DNA from: Crotophaga sulcirostris
Taxonomy: Eukaryota > Chordata > Aves > Cuculiformes > Crotophagidae
NCBI GenBank assembly: GCA_013397455.1
Contig: VYZB01000524.1
Span: 62,001 to 126,000 of the forward strand
Length of the DNA stretch: 64,000 nt
Direction: 5' to 3'
The notes below the pieces were generated by a model. It had not been told where the DNA came from. It was given only the letters and a program-made list of their open reading frames with translations, and did not search any database. The translations under genes were made by a program, and so were the position numbers. Shown piece after piece: positions 1 to 12,620 of this stretch. Positions within the stretch are counted from its first letter, which is position 1, and every line of letters begins with the position of its first letter.

Positions 1-2219
1 GATTTTTCTTCTGGTATCTCCTTGGTTCCTTGCACTGTGAACTGTGCTGGTGTGGTTGAGGTGTAGGCAAGCATTGCCTGCAAAATGTGGTGAACCCTGC
101 CTCTAACCCTAATTCTGTCACAGAGAACAGGGTTAGGCACTTCACTTTGCCACATCATCTAAGAAGGTTGTGTCCTAGGGCCTTCCTACAGACGAGAGAC
201 AAATATGTCCAGAGGATAGTGTGGACGTGAAGTGGGTTGACTTGCCCTTTGGAGTGGCCGTTGTGGACTTGCACCCCCTTGGCCAGCTAGGGTGACTCTG
301 AGCTGACATGACATGAGGACACTCATCATCCTTTGACTTCCCCGCTGGTTTCCAGCTGTCGTTCTATGTGTCACACAGCTTTATGTGGCAAAGACTGTTG
401 TGATTCAAGGTGACAGTGCAGAGCACTCCTACCCAAGACCTTCTGTGGGAACAATTTAATTGGGAAGCACAAGTCCTGGATGCAGCAGACATTGTGAGGG
501 GGATCTGAGGTCTGGGCTCAGTGGCCCAGCCACCCTGTCCCAGGAGCTGCAAAGGCAAATGTTGGGACACAGAATGTGACAGGCAGGAAGAGCTGGTGAT
601 GTCTCCAAGACCAGGGCTGGTGGGAGATGTGTTGCTTGTCAGACAATTCTGGATGTGGGAGTGCTGGAGGAAAATGCCAAAGGGCTGGGGACACAGAGGC
701 TAGTCCACCTGGCTCCGCCGCTCTGCCCTGACGCAAGGTAACTGAGAAAGCCAAGAGGGACAGAGGCTGCTCTGAGCTGTGTCCTGTCACCCCGTGCCTC
801 AGAACCGTGGGGTTCTTGCTCATGGTTTGGGACACTGATGGAACACATGGGACTCTGCCTTTTTCTGTGTGATATCTCAGAGCAAGATAGGCCCTTGGGC
901 TATTTATAGGCATTGCTTACCTCATCATCTGCACTGAATTTGCCATTAAAATTACCAGCTTACCTTTGGGGAACCCAAAGGACAGGACTGAGTGGTGGGG
1001 TCACTCTAAGTTTTATGCCTGAGCTGAGAAGAGAAGCAGAACATCTTGACTGTGCTCTAAACAGAGGCAGATGGGACAAGCATTTCCATTGCTTATGGAT
1101 TGAATTATTCAGGGTCAAATGATTGCCAGAGAAGGTCATTATCGTTTCATTATGGCACAGAAGGCAGAAAAAACACTTCATTATGTTAGACCAGAGAATT
1201 GCAGACAGAGTCCTAAAGCAAAGACTCTGGGAACAGTGGAAAGGGAAAGAATTTTATCCTCACAAGTTGGGGGAATGGATAGGATCAAACCTTGTCATTT
1301 TGCCAGAAGTTCTTCCAGGTCTGCTTGTGTGCTTTGTAGAGGAAGGTACTAATTTCTGTGTACACTTACCTGATTTAAGAGAAGTCTCTGAGATAAAGAA
1401 CAGGCTCTTTCAGCAGGATAGGGGGGCACGGAACGCCACAGAAAGGGATGCACCATGGAAAGGTGCAAACGCTCCCCTGTACCCTCTTAAACTCCAGTCT
1501 AAGACCCCCACTAGTCCTTGTGCAGTACTTCACTGCCTGAGCACTTGAACCTTGCCTGCATTGCATTGTAGACTTTCAGTTGAGACCATGACCCTCTCCC
1601 TAGGGTTCCCTCCTGCTTGCTTCAGTTTTATCTGTGCTCAAGGAGGGATATGGTAAAGGGCTTCCATCATGAAACTTCTCCTGGGGCTCAATGAGGCCAG
1701 TGGAGATTTGGCAGATTTATTTTTCTGCAGTACTACCAAAGGCTTGGTCTAAGACAGCTTGTCAGCAAAGGTTGAACATGGTTGACCAGACTCTTGGGCA
1801 TCTCCTCCAATTTCCTGAGCATTGCATTTACCAGAGCTGTAGGTCATCATTAACAGGGCTGTGCTTTGTGGCTGGGGGAGCTGCTGGGACTTACGACCTT
1901 GCTTTGCCTAACAGACAGGTGTCCTGGGCAGGAGCGATGCCCAAGTGCTACCTTATATAATGCAAGTTTATAGAGATATAAACGAGAGCTGCAGGGGGAG
2001 TCAGTGCAAGCCTCCTGTTTGGAGCACAAAAGCAGATCCAGTTTGTGTACTTGGGTGTGTGGCTTGCCCTGGGCTCTCTCCTCACCGAAGCCCTTACCTG
2101 TGCCAGTCAGATACAAGCCTGTAGGGTTGTGTGCATGAGTGTGACAGCTCCATCCTCGATTGCCCCGTAGCCATAGTGCAGATCCTGACACATGACCTGC
2201 ATCAGCGCCTGACATTTCT

Positions 2220-2470
2220 TCCTATAAACTATTCAGCAGATGTTTATAAATGTATTTGTAATCTTTAGCTGTTAAGATCAGCTAAGCAGCATTTTACAAA
2301 CAGGAAGGCATATCTAGTTCTTCAGTGAATTTATTTGCAATCTATCATTCATCCAGGTGAATGGTCTCCTTGCCTGAGACACAGCTGCCTTCAGACTGGT
2401 TCTAAGAAGGTCACCTTCTTAATTTACATGGTATTCCAGAAAAAACTCTTTTCTTGTTGTGGTTTGCTAT
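2220..2470. promoter_or_regulatory. Candidate conserved noncoding stretch
   Basis: AT-rich unique sequence with ttataaatgtatttgtaatc and ttatttgcaatctatcattc. There are no repeats or ORFs, and it is suspected only from composition. Confidence 0.15.
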
Positions 2471-3879
2471 GAGAAGGCTTTTTCTCAGCTTTAATATCTG
2501 TGGGGGGCAGTTACAAAAGCAGTTGGTGTGTCATTAAAGGAGCACGGAGGAGCCCTGTCTGGCTGAGCAGCGTGTTCATTCTCCTCCATTAACTCTCTGC
2601 TGAGATCTACAGCTGAGCTGCCCAAATGGTGTCAGATTGGGTTGTTTCAGTGTATTCTCCTCCTTTTCTGAAGTCATATCAACTTTTGGCTTATAATGAG
2701 GAAGTCAGAACAGCAAAAGGAGAGGTTGCTTTATGAAATGTCTAGACTTGATGAAAGTGGACAGAACCAGTCTCGTGGGAGACCCCCTTCAGAAATATCT
2801 AGGAGAAAGATGATTGGAATGAAATTTTATAGGGACATTTAAATTGTCCTGTGGAATACTGCACCAGAGATAACCCTGTGTGAGGTTTAGTAACACACAT
2901 GGCCTATGATCACGATCAACAGTTGTAACAGTTTTTTTCTCATTGTGCTGTGGCACAAGTCAAATAAGCCAAAAGTTGTACTGGAAATTCAGAATGGATA
3001 TATTAGAGCCTGACATAAGTTTTCTCTGAATATCATTGGTAGCCAGACTGCCCAGGGCATCCAACTCTGCAGCAAACTCCAAGTTATTCTTGTAGAAAGG
3101 TCTCTTAGATCTCTTCTGAGCCCCTCCCCCAGGTTTTTGCTGCTAAGGGCAGATGATCAACTTGGGACTGTTGCCATGAGCTCTTGCGTGCATGGTCTGC
3201 TGCGTAGCTGTAGGTGAGAGGTCCAGGTTACAGAGGCACCGTGGTTGGCAGAGAACAGATCAAAGATGTGTGATGTGCCAACTGACCACCTAGGATCCTT
3301 AGAGTTTGTCTCTTGGGTGACCATCCCTGTTTTGCTGTGCTCTGTTAACCTATTTGTGAGGTGTGATGCACACAGTACAACAGCTCTGCCTGTGGGGCTG
3401 TTCCCAGGGTCCTCCAAGGAAGGGAGGTGATGTTTGGTGCAAAAGGAATGGAGGCAGCTGGGGTGTGATGGGTGGGGTGGGGATGGTGGTGTGAAAATGG
3501 GTGTTGTGAAATGAAGGAATGGAGTAGCTGCAGGTTCACCCTTTGCATGAAAGCAAAATTTCTTCTCTATTTTTCTGGGTGTCACATAGCTCCTTCTGGA
3601 CGTGGCTTGCCAAGGAACTATGGTGGGAGCTCAAGTGCCTACAGATAACTTAGGCATTGTTGAAACATCTTCTGTACTCTCAGTCTTTCTGGAAGACAAG
3701 GTGCACAGTGTGGATGTGTTTCTGACGGGTGCATGCTGACCTTACCTTGCACAACCCTTCCCAGTCCTTCCAAAAGTGTGCATTGGTTCCCAACAGGATG
3801 GTGAATCAGTCACACGAGCTGGTCTGTGCCTTTAGGCTTGGTGTGTGCTCAGGACATTCTCTCCTCCTAAGTAAGAAGT

Positions 3880-4150
3880 GATGGGATGAGAGGAAATGGC
3901 TTCAATTTGTGCCAGGGGAGGATAGATTGGATATTAGGGAATGTTTCTTTACTGAAAGAGTAGTGAAGCATTGGAAGAGGCTGCCCAGGGCAATGGGGGA
4001 GTCTCCATCCCTGGAGGGGTTCAAAAAGTGTGTGGCTGTGGCACTGAGGACCATGGTTTAGTAGGCAAGAGTAGGGCTGGGCTGACGGCTGGACTGGATG
4101 AGCTTAGAGGTCTCTTCCAACCTTAATGATTCCATGACTCTGATTCTGTG
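3880..4150 (+). mobile_element. CR1 LINE fragment, 3' end
   Basis: The order is gaggaaatggcttcaa, gaggctgcccagggcaatgg, ccatccctggaggggttcaa, aggtctcttccaacctt, then degenerate copies of the terminal octamer (attccatgactctgattctg). This is the CR1 ORF2 C-terminus plus 3'UTR in sense orientation, 5'-truncated and moderately diverged. Confidence 0.85.
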
Positions 4151-5924
4151 ACATGGGAGTCACAGGACCATGCTGTCTTCTTGAAGCTGGGAAGGAGAAT
4201 GTGAGTGAGAAACACCAACCAGTTGAAGATAAACTGAAAATCTGATGCCAGGAAAGGGCAGAGAGGATTTAGAGGGGCAGAGATAGGACAGGAAGGGAAG
4301 CTGAACTAATGGACCAAAACTGAAGACCAAACCAACCAACCATTTCCACCCAGCTATCCATCTCCTTGCCCATCCTAAATGCTTGCTCAAGCCCTAGCTG
4401 ACCCTGAGGATTTGCATTGCTACAGTGAGAGAGAGGTCCTTCTGGCAGCACTCCCTATTGAGAAGGTACTTGTGTTGGTGCACCTGCACAGAGGGATGGC
4501 AAGGGGTGCTGTGCTAGTGCAGTGTCCCACTGTTCTTCTTCACTCCTGGGCCTTTGGTGATCTCACATGACTCAAGGTTTCATTTGGGGGATATGCTTAC
4601 ACACAGCACCGCTGCTCAGCAGAATTGTTTCTAGTTCTCCTCTAGAAAACAGCTGCTGGGCCTGGGACTCCCACCCCTGCCTGTGGTGGTGCTGACACAA
4701 GGTAAGGACTTTTTAAGAAGTCATCTGGTGGCTGCCCTCGTGTCCCTCTGATTCCTCTTGTCTGCAACAAGGGAAATTCCCTCTAATACCACTTCTCAGG
4801 ACTTGAAGGTCTCCTAACACGTTAAGTCTTGATCAATGGGCCAACCTTTGTGCCCCAGCTCTCTCCAGCCCCACTGCTGACTCTCACCAGGTTGACCTGG
4901 CCTCCTGCAGCCATCCCCCACCTCCAGCATAGGAACCCTGGAGGAACCACAGTCCCAGGGACGCGGTGCTTGGCCCAAAGCCTCCTCCAGTGCTTTGTCC
5001 CCCAAAAAGTAGTGGCTCCCATCTGCTGCTTGCCCTTGCTGAGCCATCTTGTAGCATCTCAGGGTCTCCAAATGGGTTTCTGGCTGTTAGCCTTCCTCCA
5101 GCTCGGAGGGTCTAGGCTGGGGGGTTCTGATGCTGACCTTGTCCAGGCTAATGCTGGTTGTCAGGCAGCTGAAAGTAGGGGGTGGCTGTTGCATGCTGAC
5201 ATGCACAGGTTCCTTCTCTCTGGAGGGGGGCGTGCTGGCAGCTCAGACCTGGTCAAGCAGGCGGTGTTCAGCTCTGCTCCCACCGCCCCTGGCGCTGAGG
5301 TCCTGCACAGCCTCATCTCCCCAACCCGGCGTGTGTGCACATCGCACAGCAGAGAGCGAAGGGCAACGGCCACCTTTGCTGAGCTGGGGCAGGAGAGTCT
5401 GAGCCAGCCTGGAGACAGCACTAGATCTGCTCCTGATCAGAAAGGAGGGAGCAGCTGAGAAAATGAATACAATGTTTGCAAGGGCTTCAGGAATTGTTCC
5501 CTTGTTAATAGAGCTGCAATTTGTGGAAATATGGTGGAGGGTGAAGGTCTGCAAATAGTTAGAGGAATAATGAGTATTGTAAGCCAGAAACACCACAGGG
5601 GAGTATGAGAAATAGATTGTACCAGACAGGCCATTTCAGCATAATTACATAATTAGTGGACTGAGGAAGACAGCGGGTAACCCTTCACAGTGAGCTGTGG
5701 CGCAGTGCAGGCCCCGCTGGGGACTAGGGCACCAGGCAGCTGGAGCAGCTCGCGGAGTGTGGAAAGGATTGGTGGAGGGAGGAGCGGCCATGCCAAGCAC
5801 TCGTCTGGCAAGGGTGGCAGGAGAGAGGCTGCCCAGGCAAATCATCCCTTCCCTCCCTGTGTAATGCACTGGTGGTAACACGGGGGGACTGGTGTGGAAA
5901 ACACCCACGCTGACTTCTTGAAAG

Positions 5925-6115
5925 GCACAATGCAAATGAGCAGAGAGAGCAGAGAATGAGAGAGTGAGCAGAAAAGGGTAATCTTGGTTATAATCTGCGA
6001 GAAGCACAGCTATTACCTTTGGGCAAGAGCAATTACAGGCAGAATTATGTAATGAAAAGGAACTGTTTGGAAAGCTGTAATTCTGAAAGCGCCCTGGCTA
6101 CGTGAGCAGAGAACA
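5925..6115. promoter_or_regulatory. Candidate conserved noncoding element upstream
   Basis: Non-repetitive AT-rich sequence with several TAAT/ATTA-type sites (ggttataatctgc, gcaattacaggcagaattat, gctgtaattctg). It resembles conserved noncoding DNA by composition only. Confidence 0.2.
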
Positions 6116-7090
6116 CATTTGACAGCAGGCTGGAAAATGAAGCGGTGCTGAGCTCCCTACACACAGGCATCTGTGGGGAGAGGGGCAGCAGGTGTCCCCT
6201 AGGGCCAGCTGTGGCCTCAATTGCACAGTAGTGAACAAAGCAGAGGTGAGTTGACAGTGACTCAAAGAAAGGACGTGCTGGTTAGTGATGCCTTCCTTCT
6301 GCCTGGAGAAGCCAAATGTATGGAGCAGCTGTGAGAAGAGGGAGTGGAGCAAAGTCTGGAGACAGCTCCTCTTGTGCTTTGTGCCCTCTCACCTGCACGG
6401 GAAGCAGCCTGTTGGGGAAGGCAAAAATAATAACATGGATTTGCTGCTGTTTCTTCCCTGTTGCAAAGTCACAAGCCATTCCCCCAGTCACTGGATTAGA
6501 GAAATTATGCAAAGAAATTGCTCTCTGCATAGTCTCGATCCTATGGCAGCCTAGAGCAAGGCACAAATTAAATTCCCCTGGCCCTGTGGGACAGAGGGCT
6601 GCTCTGCTCCAAATCCATACTGGCTGAGGTTACCTGGCTGAGTTGCTGGTGCTGTCAATTCAGGTCCATTCATGCTCAGTTATTTCTGGGAACCACCAGG
6701 GATCTCCCTCTCCGCCTTCTTCTCCACACATCCTGGAGGAATCGCCTCTGCAGCCTGCTTTCTGTGCTGAGCATCACCCCTCCATCAGGGTATGCAGCTT
6801 TTCTCACAGATGCCTGGGCTCCCACGTGCTTTTCTCCCACGGGCAGAGATGGCAGCAGACACTTCCACTGCCCATCTCTGTCCCTGGAGGTGGAGCAGGC
6901 AGTCGTGGCTCAGCTCCCTTGCTGTCACCCAGCCACCTGAAGCACATAGTGGTGCAGATGGCCCTGGTGTCAGTGCCAGCAGACCCTGTCCAGGGGGAAC
7001 ATGTTCACCAGCGTAGCACAGGCACGGAGGGGGGAGGTGAACATCAGCACCCCCCCAAACATGCTCTTTGATGCTCACCTGCACTGGACC

Positions 7091-7588
7091 TGTCTCAGAC
7101 AGAGTTAATTTTTGTCATGACAGCTCATATGGTGCTGTGGTTTAGATTTTTGACCAAAACAGTACTGATAACACATTAATGTTCGAACTTTTGATAAACA
7201 GTGTTTGCACAACATCAAAGCTGCCTCTGCTGCTCACTCTGCCTCTCCAGTGAGTAGACTTGTGGGGGGGTGTATCAGGCTGTGAGAGGCCACAGCTGGG
7301 CAGAGGACCTGAACAAAGAGATTTTCCATACCACATAATATCCTGCTCAGCAATAAAAGGGCTACCCATGCTTTGCTTGGAAGGTGGCAAGGCATTGGTC
7401 TGCCCATGGGATGTGGTGAGCTATTGTCTTTGCATCACTTTTTTTTGATTTCCTCTCTCTTTTTTCTAGTTATCCTTCACTTGTCGAATTATTATTATTT
7501 TTTTATTTTCTCTTGACCCCCAAGTTGTCTTGCTTTTATTCTTCCTTTCCTCTTCCCCAGTCTCACTGAGGGGAGGTGAGCGAGCAGC
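7091..7588 (+). mobile_element. Solo LTR A of a bird endogenous retrovirus, first part (interrupted)
   Basis: The sequence runs tgtctcagacagagttaatt, then the familiar bird-LTR order: a ...gctgataacac-like block, a Pro/Ser-codon-like C-rich block, 'ttccataccacataatatcctgctcagcaataaaag' (split here only as description; core caataaaag at about 7351 is the TATA-like site), and a T-rich block ending gtgagcgagcagc. It stops at 7588 where an oppositely oriented LTR begins. The missing 3' end is found after that insertion at about 8300-8340. No internal retroviral genes flank it, so it is a solo LTR. Family assignment is from memory of a common bird ERV LTR. Confidence 0.65.
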
Positions 7589-8273
7589 TGTCATGGTTTA
7601 GCCCTGACCTGGCTAAATTTGGCTGTGAACCATGGAGTTGGACTCCCAAATTCCATCCCCCAACCCCCTGGAGAAAAGGGAGAGGAAAATGAGAGGAAAA
7701 AGGCTTGCCAATTGGAAACTAAAAACTACAGCTTTAATGAAATTATGATAATAGTAGTACTAATGATTAAAATAATTAGACAGTAATGAAATATGTACAA
7801 ATATCCGAGATCACACCCCCACCCCTCGATGACTGTAAGACACCACAAATGCTGTAGAGCAGACACAGGGGAGTGGGTCCACAGCAGGGAGGGAGTTGAA
7901 CCCAGGAACTGCATGCAGGGACACACGGATCTAGATCAGGAGCAATCAGATAAAAGAGGTCCTCACTGGGCGTCGGCCATCGCAGAAGAGAGCGAGAGCC
8001 TCGCGATCTCCATTTTGTACCAAGCATGACATATATGGGATGGAATAATCTGTTGGCCAGTTTGGGGTCACCTGACCTGTCCACCCCTTCCTGAAGGTGT
8101 GGCCCTTTTTTTGCTAGCTCAAGGATGGCCTTGGTTACTACAGGAATAAGTATAAACATTGGCCTTTCTGCATACCAGTATGCCATGTTATCACTTCTAG
8201 AGAGAAACTGTCTGGAAAACATGCAGCTTTCAGAAAAATGAAGTTACTTTAGATTAAGGCTGAGCCAGAGTCA
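7589..8273 (-). mobile_element. Solo LTR B, inserted in the opposite orientation inside LTR A
   Basis: On the + strand it starts tgtcatggtttagccctgac and ends ...tgagccagagtca, so on the minus strand it runs tgactctggctcagcc ... ggctaaaccatgaca. This is the TG...CA layout of an LTR of the same broad family as LTR A. The minus strand has attaaagctg, a polyadenylation-like signal, near its 3' part. The block catgacatatatgggatgga then ttggccagtttggggtcacc mirrors the equivalent block of LTR A in reverse. No clear target-site duplication was found, and the right boundary could be up to 25 bp farther right. Confidence 0.6.
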
Positions 8274-8299
8274 AAGTCAACCCCATTAACTCAAATCAT

Positions 8300-8340
8300 A
8301 AGAGTAGTGCTTAGCTGCCCACCAGGGTTAACCCACAGCA
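8300..8340 (+). mobile_element. Solo LTR A, 3' end after the inserted LTR
   Basis: The segment gtgcttagctgcccaccagg followed by gttaacccacagca resembles the standard 3' terminus of this LTR type (…gtttagctgcc…gggttaaaccacaaca). It is what LTR A lacks at 7588, so the two pieces are best read as one LTR split by LTR B. The 26 bp between 8274 and 8299 are unassigned. Confidence 0.55.
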
Positions 8341-9100
8341 TCTCCTCCACGGAATCAAATGCAGCAGATTCGATTACTCTGTTGCTTTAGGCACATTTTA
8401 ACCTGGCAGATATAACAGAACAGCACCTGCCCCTTGCAATGTACTTGTCCATCTGATCGTGCTTTCCCCCCACAACACTGAAGTCAGTAATGCTGTAGTT
8501 TCTTTTCTTGGTCTTCTAAGACTCCGGAAGAGGTTTCTGGGGAAGAACCTTTTCATTTAGGTAGAGATGTAATCTCTAATTGCTTTTAAAAACATTCTGT
8601 ACAGCAGAGCTCAGGTGTTTCAGTCAAAGCCCTTGCAGAACCTTTCCAAGTGGTGAGATCTACTGGGTATGTCACTGGTAGGACCTTGCATCTGGGGCAC
8701 TGGTGCTCACATAGAGACAGAAGGAAGATGGACTCATGGTGAGAAGAGCCTGGGAATCCTCTTGCTTCATGGAGTCTTGTCAGCTCTTACACATCTGAGA
8801 TGTCCTACATGCAATCTCTTGCCCAAGATCTGGTCTCTAGAAACTACAAGAGCAGCTCCTGATTATTCTTGCTCCAGGTGGTCTCAGTGTCTCCTCCTCA
8901 ATCTTTCTTCTGTCCAAGTTCTCTTTTGAGTGGGGGAACTAGCACATTGAATGTGCCTTTTCTCTCCCTGCCTTTCTGACTGTGGCTTTGGATGCATTTT
9001 GTCTTTGCAGAACATCCCCTGGGCCCAGACAGCAGCCTTTAGGCTGTAGGTCTGAAAAAACAGTGGATATATAATGCCAATGACACTGAGCTGTGTGGCT

Positions 9101-9268
9101 GGTTGTCCAGAGAAGTCATGGCTGCCCCATCCCTGGAGGTGTTCAAGGCCAGATTGGATGGGACTTGGAGCCCCCTGGTGCAGTGGGAGGTTTCCCTGCC
9201 TGTGACAGGGGATGGGACTGGATGGGCTTTGAGGTCCCTTCCAACCCAAGTCATTCCATGATTCTATA
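9101..9268 (+). mobile_element. CR1 LINE fragment, 3' end
   Basis: Sense-strand CR1 tail: ccatccctggaggtgttcaa, a ccccctggtgcagtgggagg block, ggtcccttccaacccaag and a terminal attccatgattctat. Severely 5'-truncated. Confidence 0.85.
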
Positions 9269-9828
9269 TAAGGGTGTTGCGACAGGAAGAGGTGATGATG
9301 GATCAGGGGATGTGCATGTCAGTGACAGCACATAAGCAATGCCTCCCATGGACTTCTCAGGGTTGTGCATAGACTTGGCACTGCTTAGCAGAGGATCACT
9401 CTTGGATCCACTGAGAGAAGCCACTGGGGTGTCAGAGTGCATCTCATTGCAGGGTCTACACACGCAGGGGCTCTGCCTCTGTTTCCCCTCCTCCAGCATA
9501 AGGCTGACCCTGCAAGCAGGTGAAGGTCTGCAGGAGAGAGGCTTCATGCTATCACTTAAATATAAACACTCCTGAAAGCAACTTTCTGATTTCTTTGTAG
9601 GAGGCTATTACCTGCTGGGGCCTTCAGCACTTCAGCAGAGTTGCATCTAGAGAAAAAGAGATTACAAGAATTCCTGGAATTTTCTCCAAATCTTCCTGGC
9701 CAGGCATACTGGAAAGGCTGAGGGCTGAGGCATGCATGGAGGATGCTCTATTCATTGGTTTCATGCGAAAAGTGCTGTTGCTTGTAGGGGCAGAGGAGGA
9801 AATGGGACTGAAGAGGAAGTTTTGAAGC

Positions 9829-10032
9829 TTCAAACCATTCCCCTTCATCCTATCCCTGCACTCCCTGATCAAGAGCCCCTCCCCAGCTTTCCTGGAGCCC
9901 CTTTCAGCACTGAAGGCTGCTTTAAGGTCTCCCCACAGCCTTCTCTTCTCCAGGCTGAACAGCCCCAACTCTCTCAGCCTGTTCTCGTACAGGAGGTGCT
10001 CCAGCCCTTGGATCAGATCGTCTCCGTGATGA
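9829..10032 (-). mobile_element. CR1 LINE fragment, internal (ORF2 C-terminal region)
   Basis: Antisense CR1: caaaccattccccttcatcc, ccttctcttctccaggctga and ctctctcagcctgttctcgt. It encodes the [23 protein letters not shown] ORF2 C-terminal segment on the minus strand. It lacks the 3' end. Confidence 0.85.
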
Positions 10033-10535
10033 TCTTGATGACTCTGCTCTTATGAGTGCCCAAACAATGGGGTTGCTGAATGTGTCAGGAGTGAGGAGAG
10101 GCCATCCCCAGGGTGCGAGTCAGTGCTGGCCTTCCTGTCTTCCTGCCTCCTTTCAGAAGCAAATTCAGCTGGGTTTCAATAACATTTGATAACATACACT
10201 CACTTCTGTGAGCAAGAATGTATCTCGTTATAAGACATAACTGCTATGTGATAAATCATTTCAAGAGGAGGATTTCATTCCTTAAGCATGAAAAGGCAAA
10301 GAAGATCCAATGGGAACCATCCCACTCAGGCTGGATGACCTCTATCGATCATCCACAAGACCTGTCTTGTTTTGGAGCTGCATTTCAGTGTGTGTAAGGC
10401 TGGGCTTGGGACCATGCAGATGTGAAACATGAGCATAGCAAAACTCCATTTGTGCAGCAGAGAGACATCAGGTAATGGTCAGATGGAACTTATCTGGGCC
10501 CTTATTAGACACATAAATTGCTGTACTTGCTGCAT

Positions 10536-10561
10536 GGTTTTTCTTTTTTCTTTTTTTTTTT
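10536..10561. repeat. T-rich tract
   Basis: A short pyrimidine run, ttttcttttttctttttttt. No associated element was found. Confidence 0.7.
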
Positions 10562-11932
10562 GCGTGACAAAGATGTGGCAGCAAGAGGTGCAAAAAGGAG
10601 AACGGTATTTTCAGTTTAAAAATGCCTTTCCTGGCTTGTTCGTTCCAGCAGACAAACTTACAGCACAGCTTTTGTTGAGCTGATAGCACAGCAAGTGCCA
10701 ACATCTTTTCTTCTGGCACAAGATGCTTGTTGGGAGGAGATAACCCCCAGGATCTGTTTTTCACCCTGGACCTGGAGGTGCTGTCAGAACAGCAGTGACA
10801 GGAAGGCTGTGCTGGTTTTCAATAATTTTGCTTCAGAGACCCTGCTGATAGGATTTTGCATAACCTCCAGCTCAAGGTGGGTCAGGAGCCTGAGCTTTGC
10901 TGCTTTCACAATGCCTGCAGTGTTTTGTAGGCACAAGGTCATGGAGAAATGGTGTTCAGTGGATCGCTTTGATAAGCTAAAAGGATGCTCACAGGTACAG
11001 TCCTACTGTGTCTTTTATTTTCACTCTCTAGAAATAATGTGTAAGCATTTTTGGCTACCACCAATTTTGGGTTGCCTCTGCTGTTAAACAGGAGCTGACA
11101 GGTCTAGGACAGACTGTGTAATGTGACACAGGTTCCCCAGAAGTTGATGGCCACCTCATGGTGATGCCAGTGAGAGCAGAGTTAAGCCAATACAAAGAGT
11201 TTTTGAAAACGCCAGGATTTAAAATGGGTCATTGTGCTCCCAAGATCTCTGCCATAAATGCAACCTCAGAGTCTGTGGAGTGTGCGTGTCTGCCTTTGCT
11301 CTGGGAATTCGGAGACCAGACGAGTCGGCGTGGGCTTGCCCTCTGGGTTTCAGTGGATATCAAGTAGCACTGATGGGTCAGCACTTTTTCCAATCTCCAC
11401 CAGACTGGGGGGTGTTGTATTAAATTTTTTTCTAGACGCAGACCTTGCTGTTGCAAGCTATTCTGGTTCCCCCTGGAGAGCACACTGCTGTCGTGCATGG
11501 GAGTGGTGCTTTGTATCCTCCCAGCAGAGCAGCCAGAGCGCAGCACAGCAGTGTGGCTCTGCGCTGTGGACTCCATCCTCCGCCGAGCTGATCTGGGACT
11601 TTTTGTTTGAAGAAGTAATTTCACAGCCTCTGACTGTGATGCATACTGTGTGTGGGAAGAGATAAGGAGGTTCTCTTTCACCTGATCTTGGTTCTGACCT
11701 CCTGGGGATTATTAAAGAGTCAACAGGGTAGGTTGGCATATAAGCAATTTCTAAAGAGGGTAAGGATGCTCTGTCTGGTAAACTCACCCTGCAGTGTGGC
11801 AGTGTGCTGTAAAGTCAGTGTGCTGGGCTTCATGCAAGAATTAGCTGTGGTATAGCTCAATCTCATATAGCATTACCTGTCTCCTGTTTGTTAAGCTTAA
11901 AGATGTACAGGAATTGTAAAGACACAATTGTA

Positions 11933-12042
11933 GGCACTCAGTGCCATGGTTTGGATGATGGGTTGGTGTTAGTGTTGGATTATAGGTTGGACTCGATCAT
12001 CTCAGAGGTCCTTTCCAACCTTGTGATACTGTGATACTGTGA
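11933..12042 (+). mobile_element. CR1 LINE fragment, ATACTGTG-type 3' end
   Basis: A 110-bp tail: ggcactcagtgccatggttt, gatgatgggttggtgt, ctcagaggtcctttccaacc, then two ATACTGTG octamers. It belongs to the second CR1 group in this window. Confidence 0.85.
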
Positions 12043-12289
12043 CTACAAAAAACATCGATAGATGGTGTTTGAGGTTATAACTCTCCATGAAACACAGGCT
12101 GATAGTGTTTAAGTTTATAGCTCCCCATGTAACTGCTTAAAGGAATAAGCATTAAATACTATTTTAGAACAAAGTTTTCAGTCACTTGTGAGAGCACAGC
12201 CATTGAAATACATGCTGACCACCAGCTGAGGCACCTGGGACACTAATCTGGAATACTCTTCCCGTTAGGAGGTCTTATTATGTAGCTAC

Positions 12290-12620
12290 ATGAGGACTGA
12301 AGTTGCTAACTGGATTTGGCTCCTGTGTTTGTGTGGCAGAATTGTTCGGGAGAGAGTGTATTCCATAGGTCTGTGAGACTAAAGCTTGATCTCGAGGGGC
12401 GGATCCCTGCCCGGGACAGGGACCAGCCAGTTGTATAAGATAACAAGATGTACAAGATGTACACCTGCCAAGGAAGAAAATAATCTGCATATAATACTGC
12501 TTGTCAGACACAGGTGAGACTGTGATTACTACCAAGGTGCAAGAATACTCATATTAGGTGTTGCGGGTGCTGTTTCTTCCCACCTCACGTCCCGGACTGT
12601 TTAGGACGGTGGGGCCAAGC
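12290..12620. mobile_element. Possible degenerate LTR-like segment
   Basis: This stretch has a GC-rich block (gaggggcggatccctgcccg), then an AT-rich TATA-like catataatact at about 12488, then a block containing the inverted pair cgtcc/ggacg (cacgtcccggactgtttagg). The order recalls a retroviral U3-R-U5, but I cannot match it to a known LTR and see no clear termini. It could equally be unique sequence. Confidence 0.2.

Noticed and set aside
1123..1548. 141-codon ORF with tyrosine/lysine-rich start
   Set aside because: No domain recognised and no splice context; it appears as chance ORF in unique sequence.
4829..5458. 209-codon open frame on the + strand
   Set aside because: It is Pro/Ser/Leu-rich with no recognisable domain, overlaps other equally long frames on both strands, and lies in GC-richer DNA where stops are rare. 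No splice or promoter context supports it.
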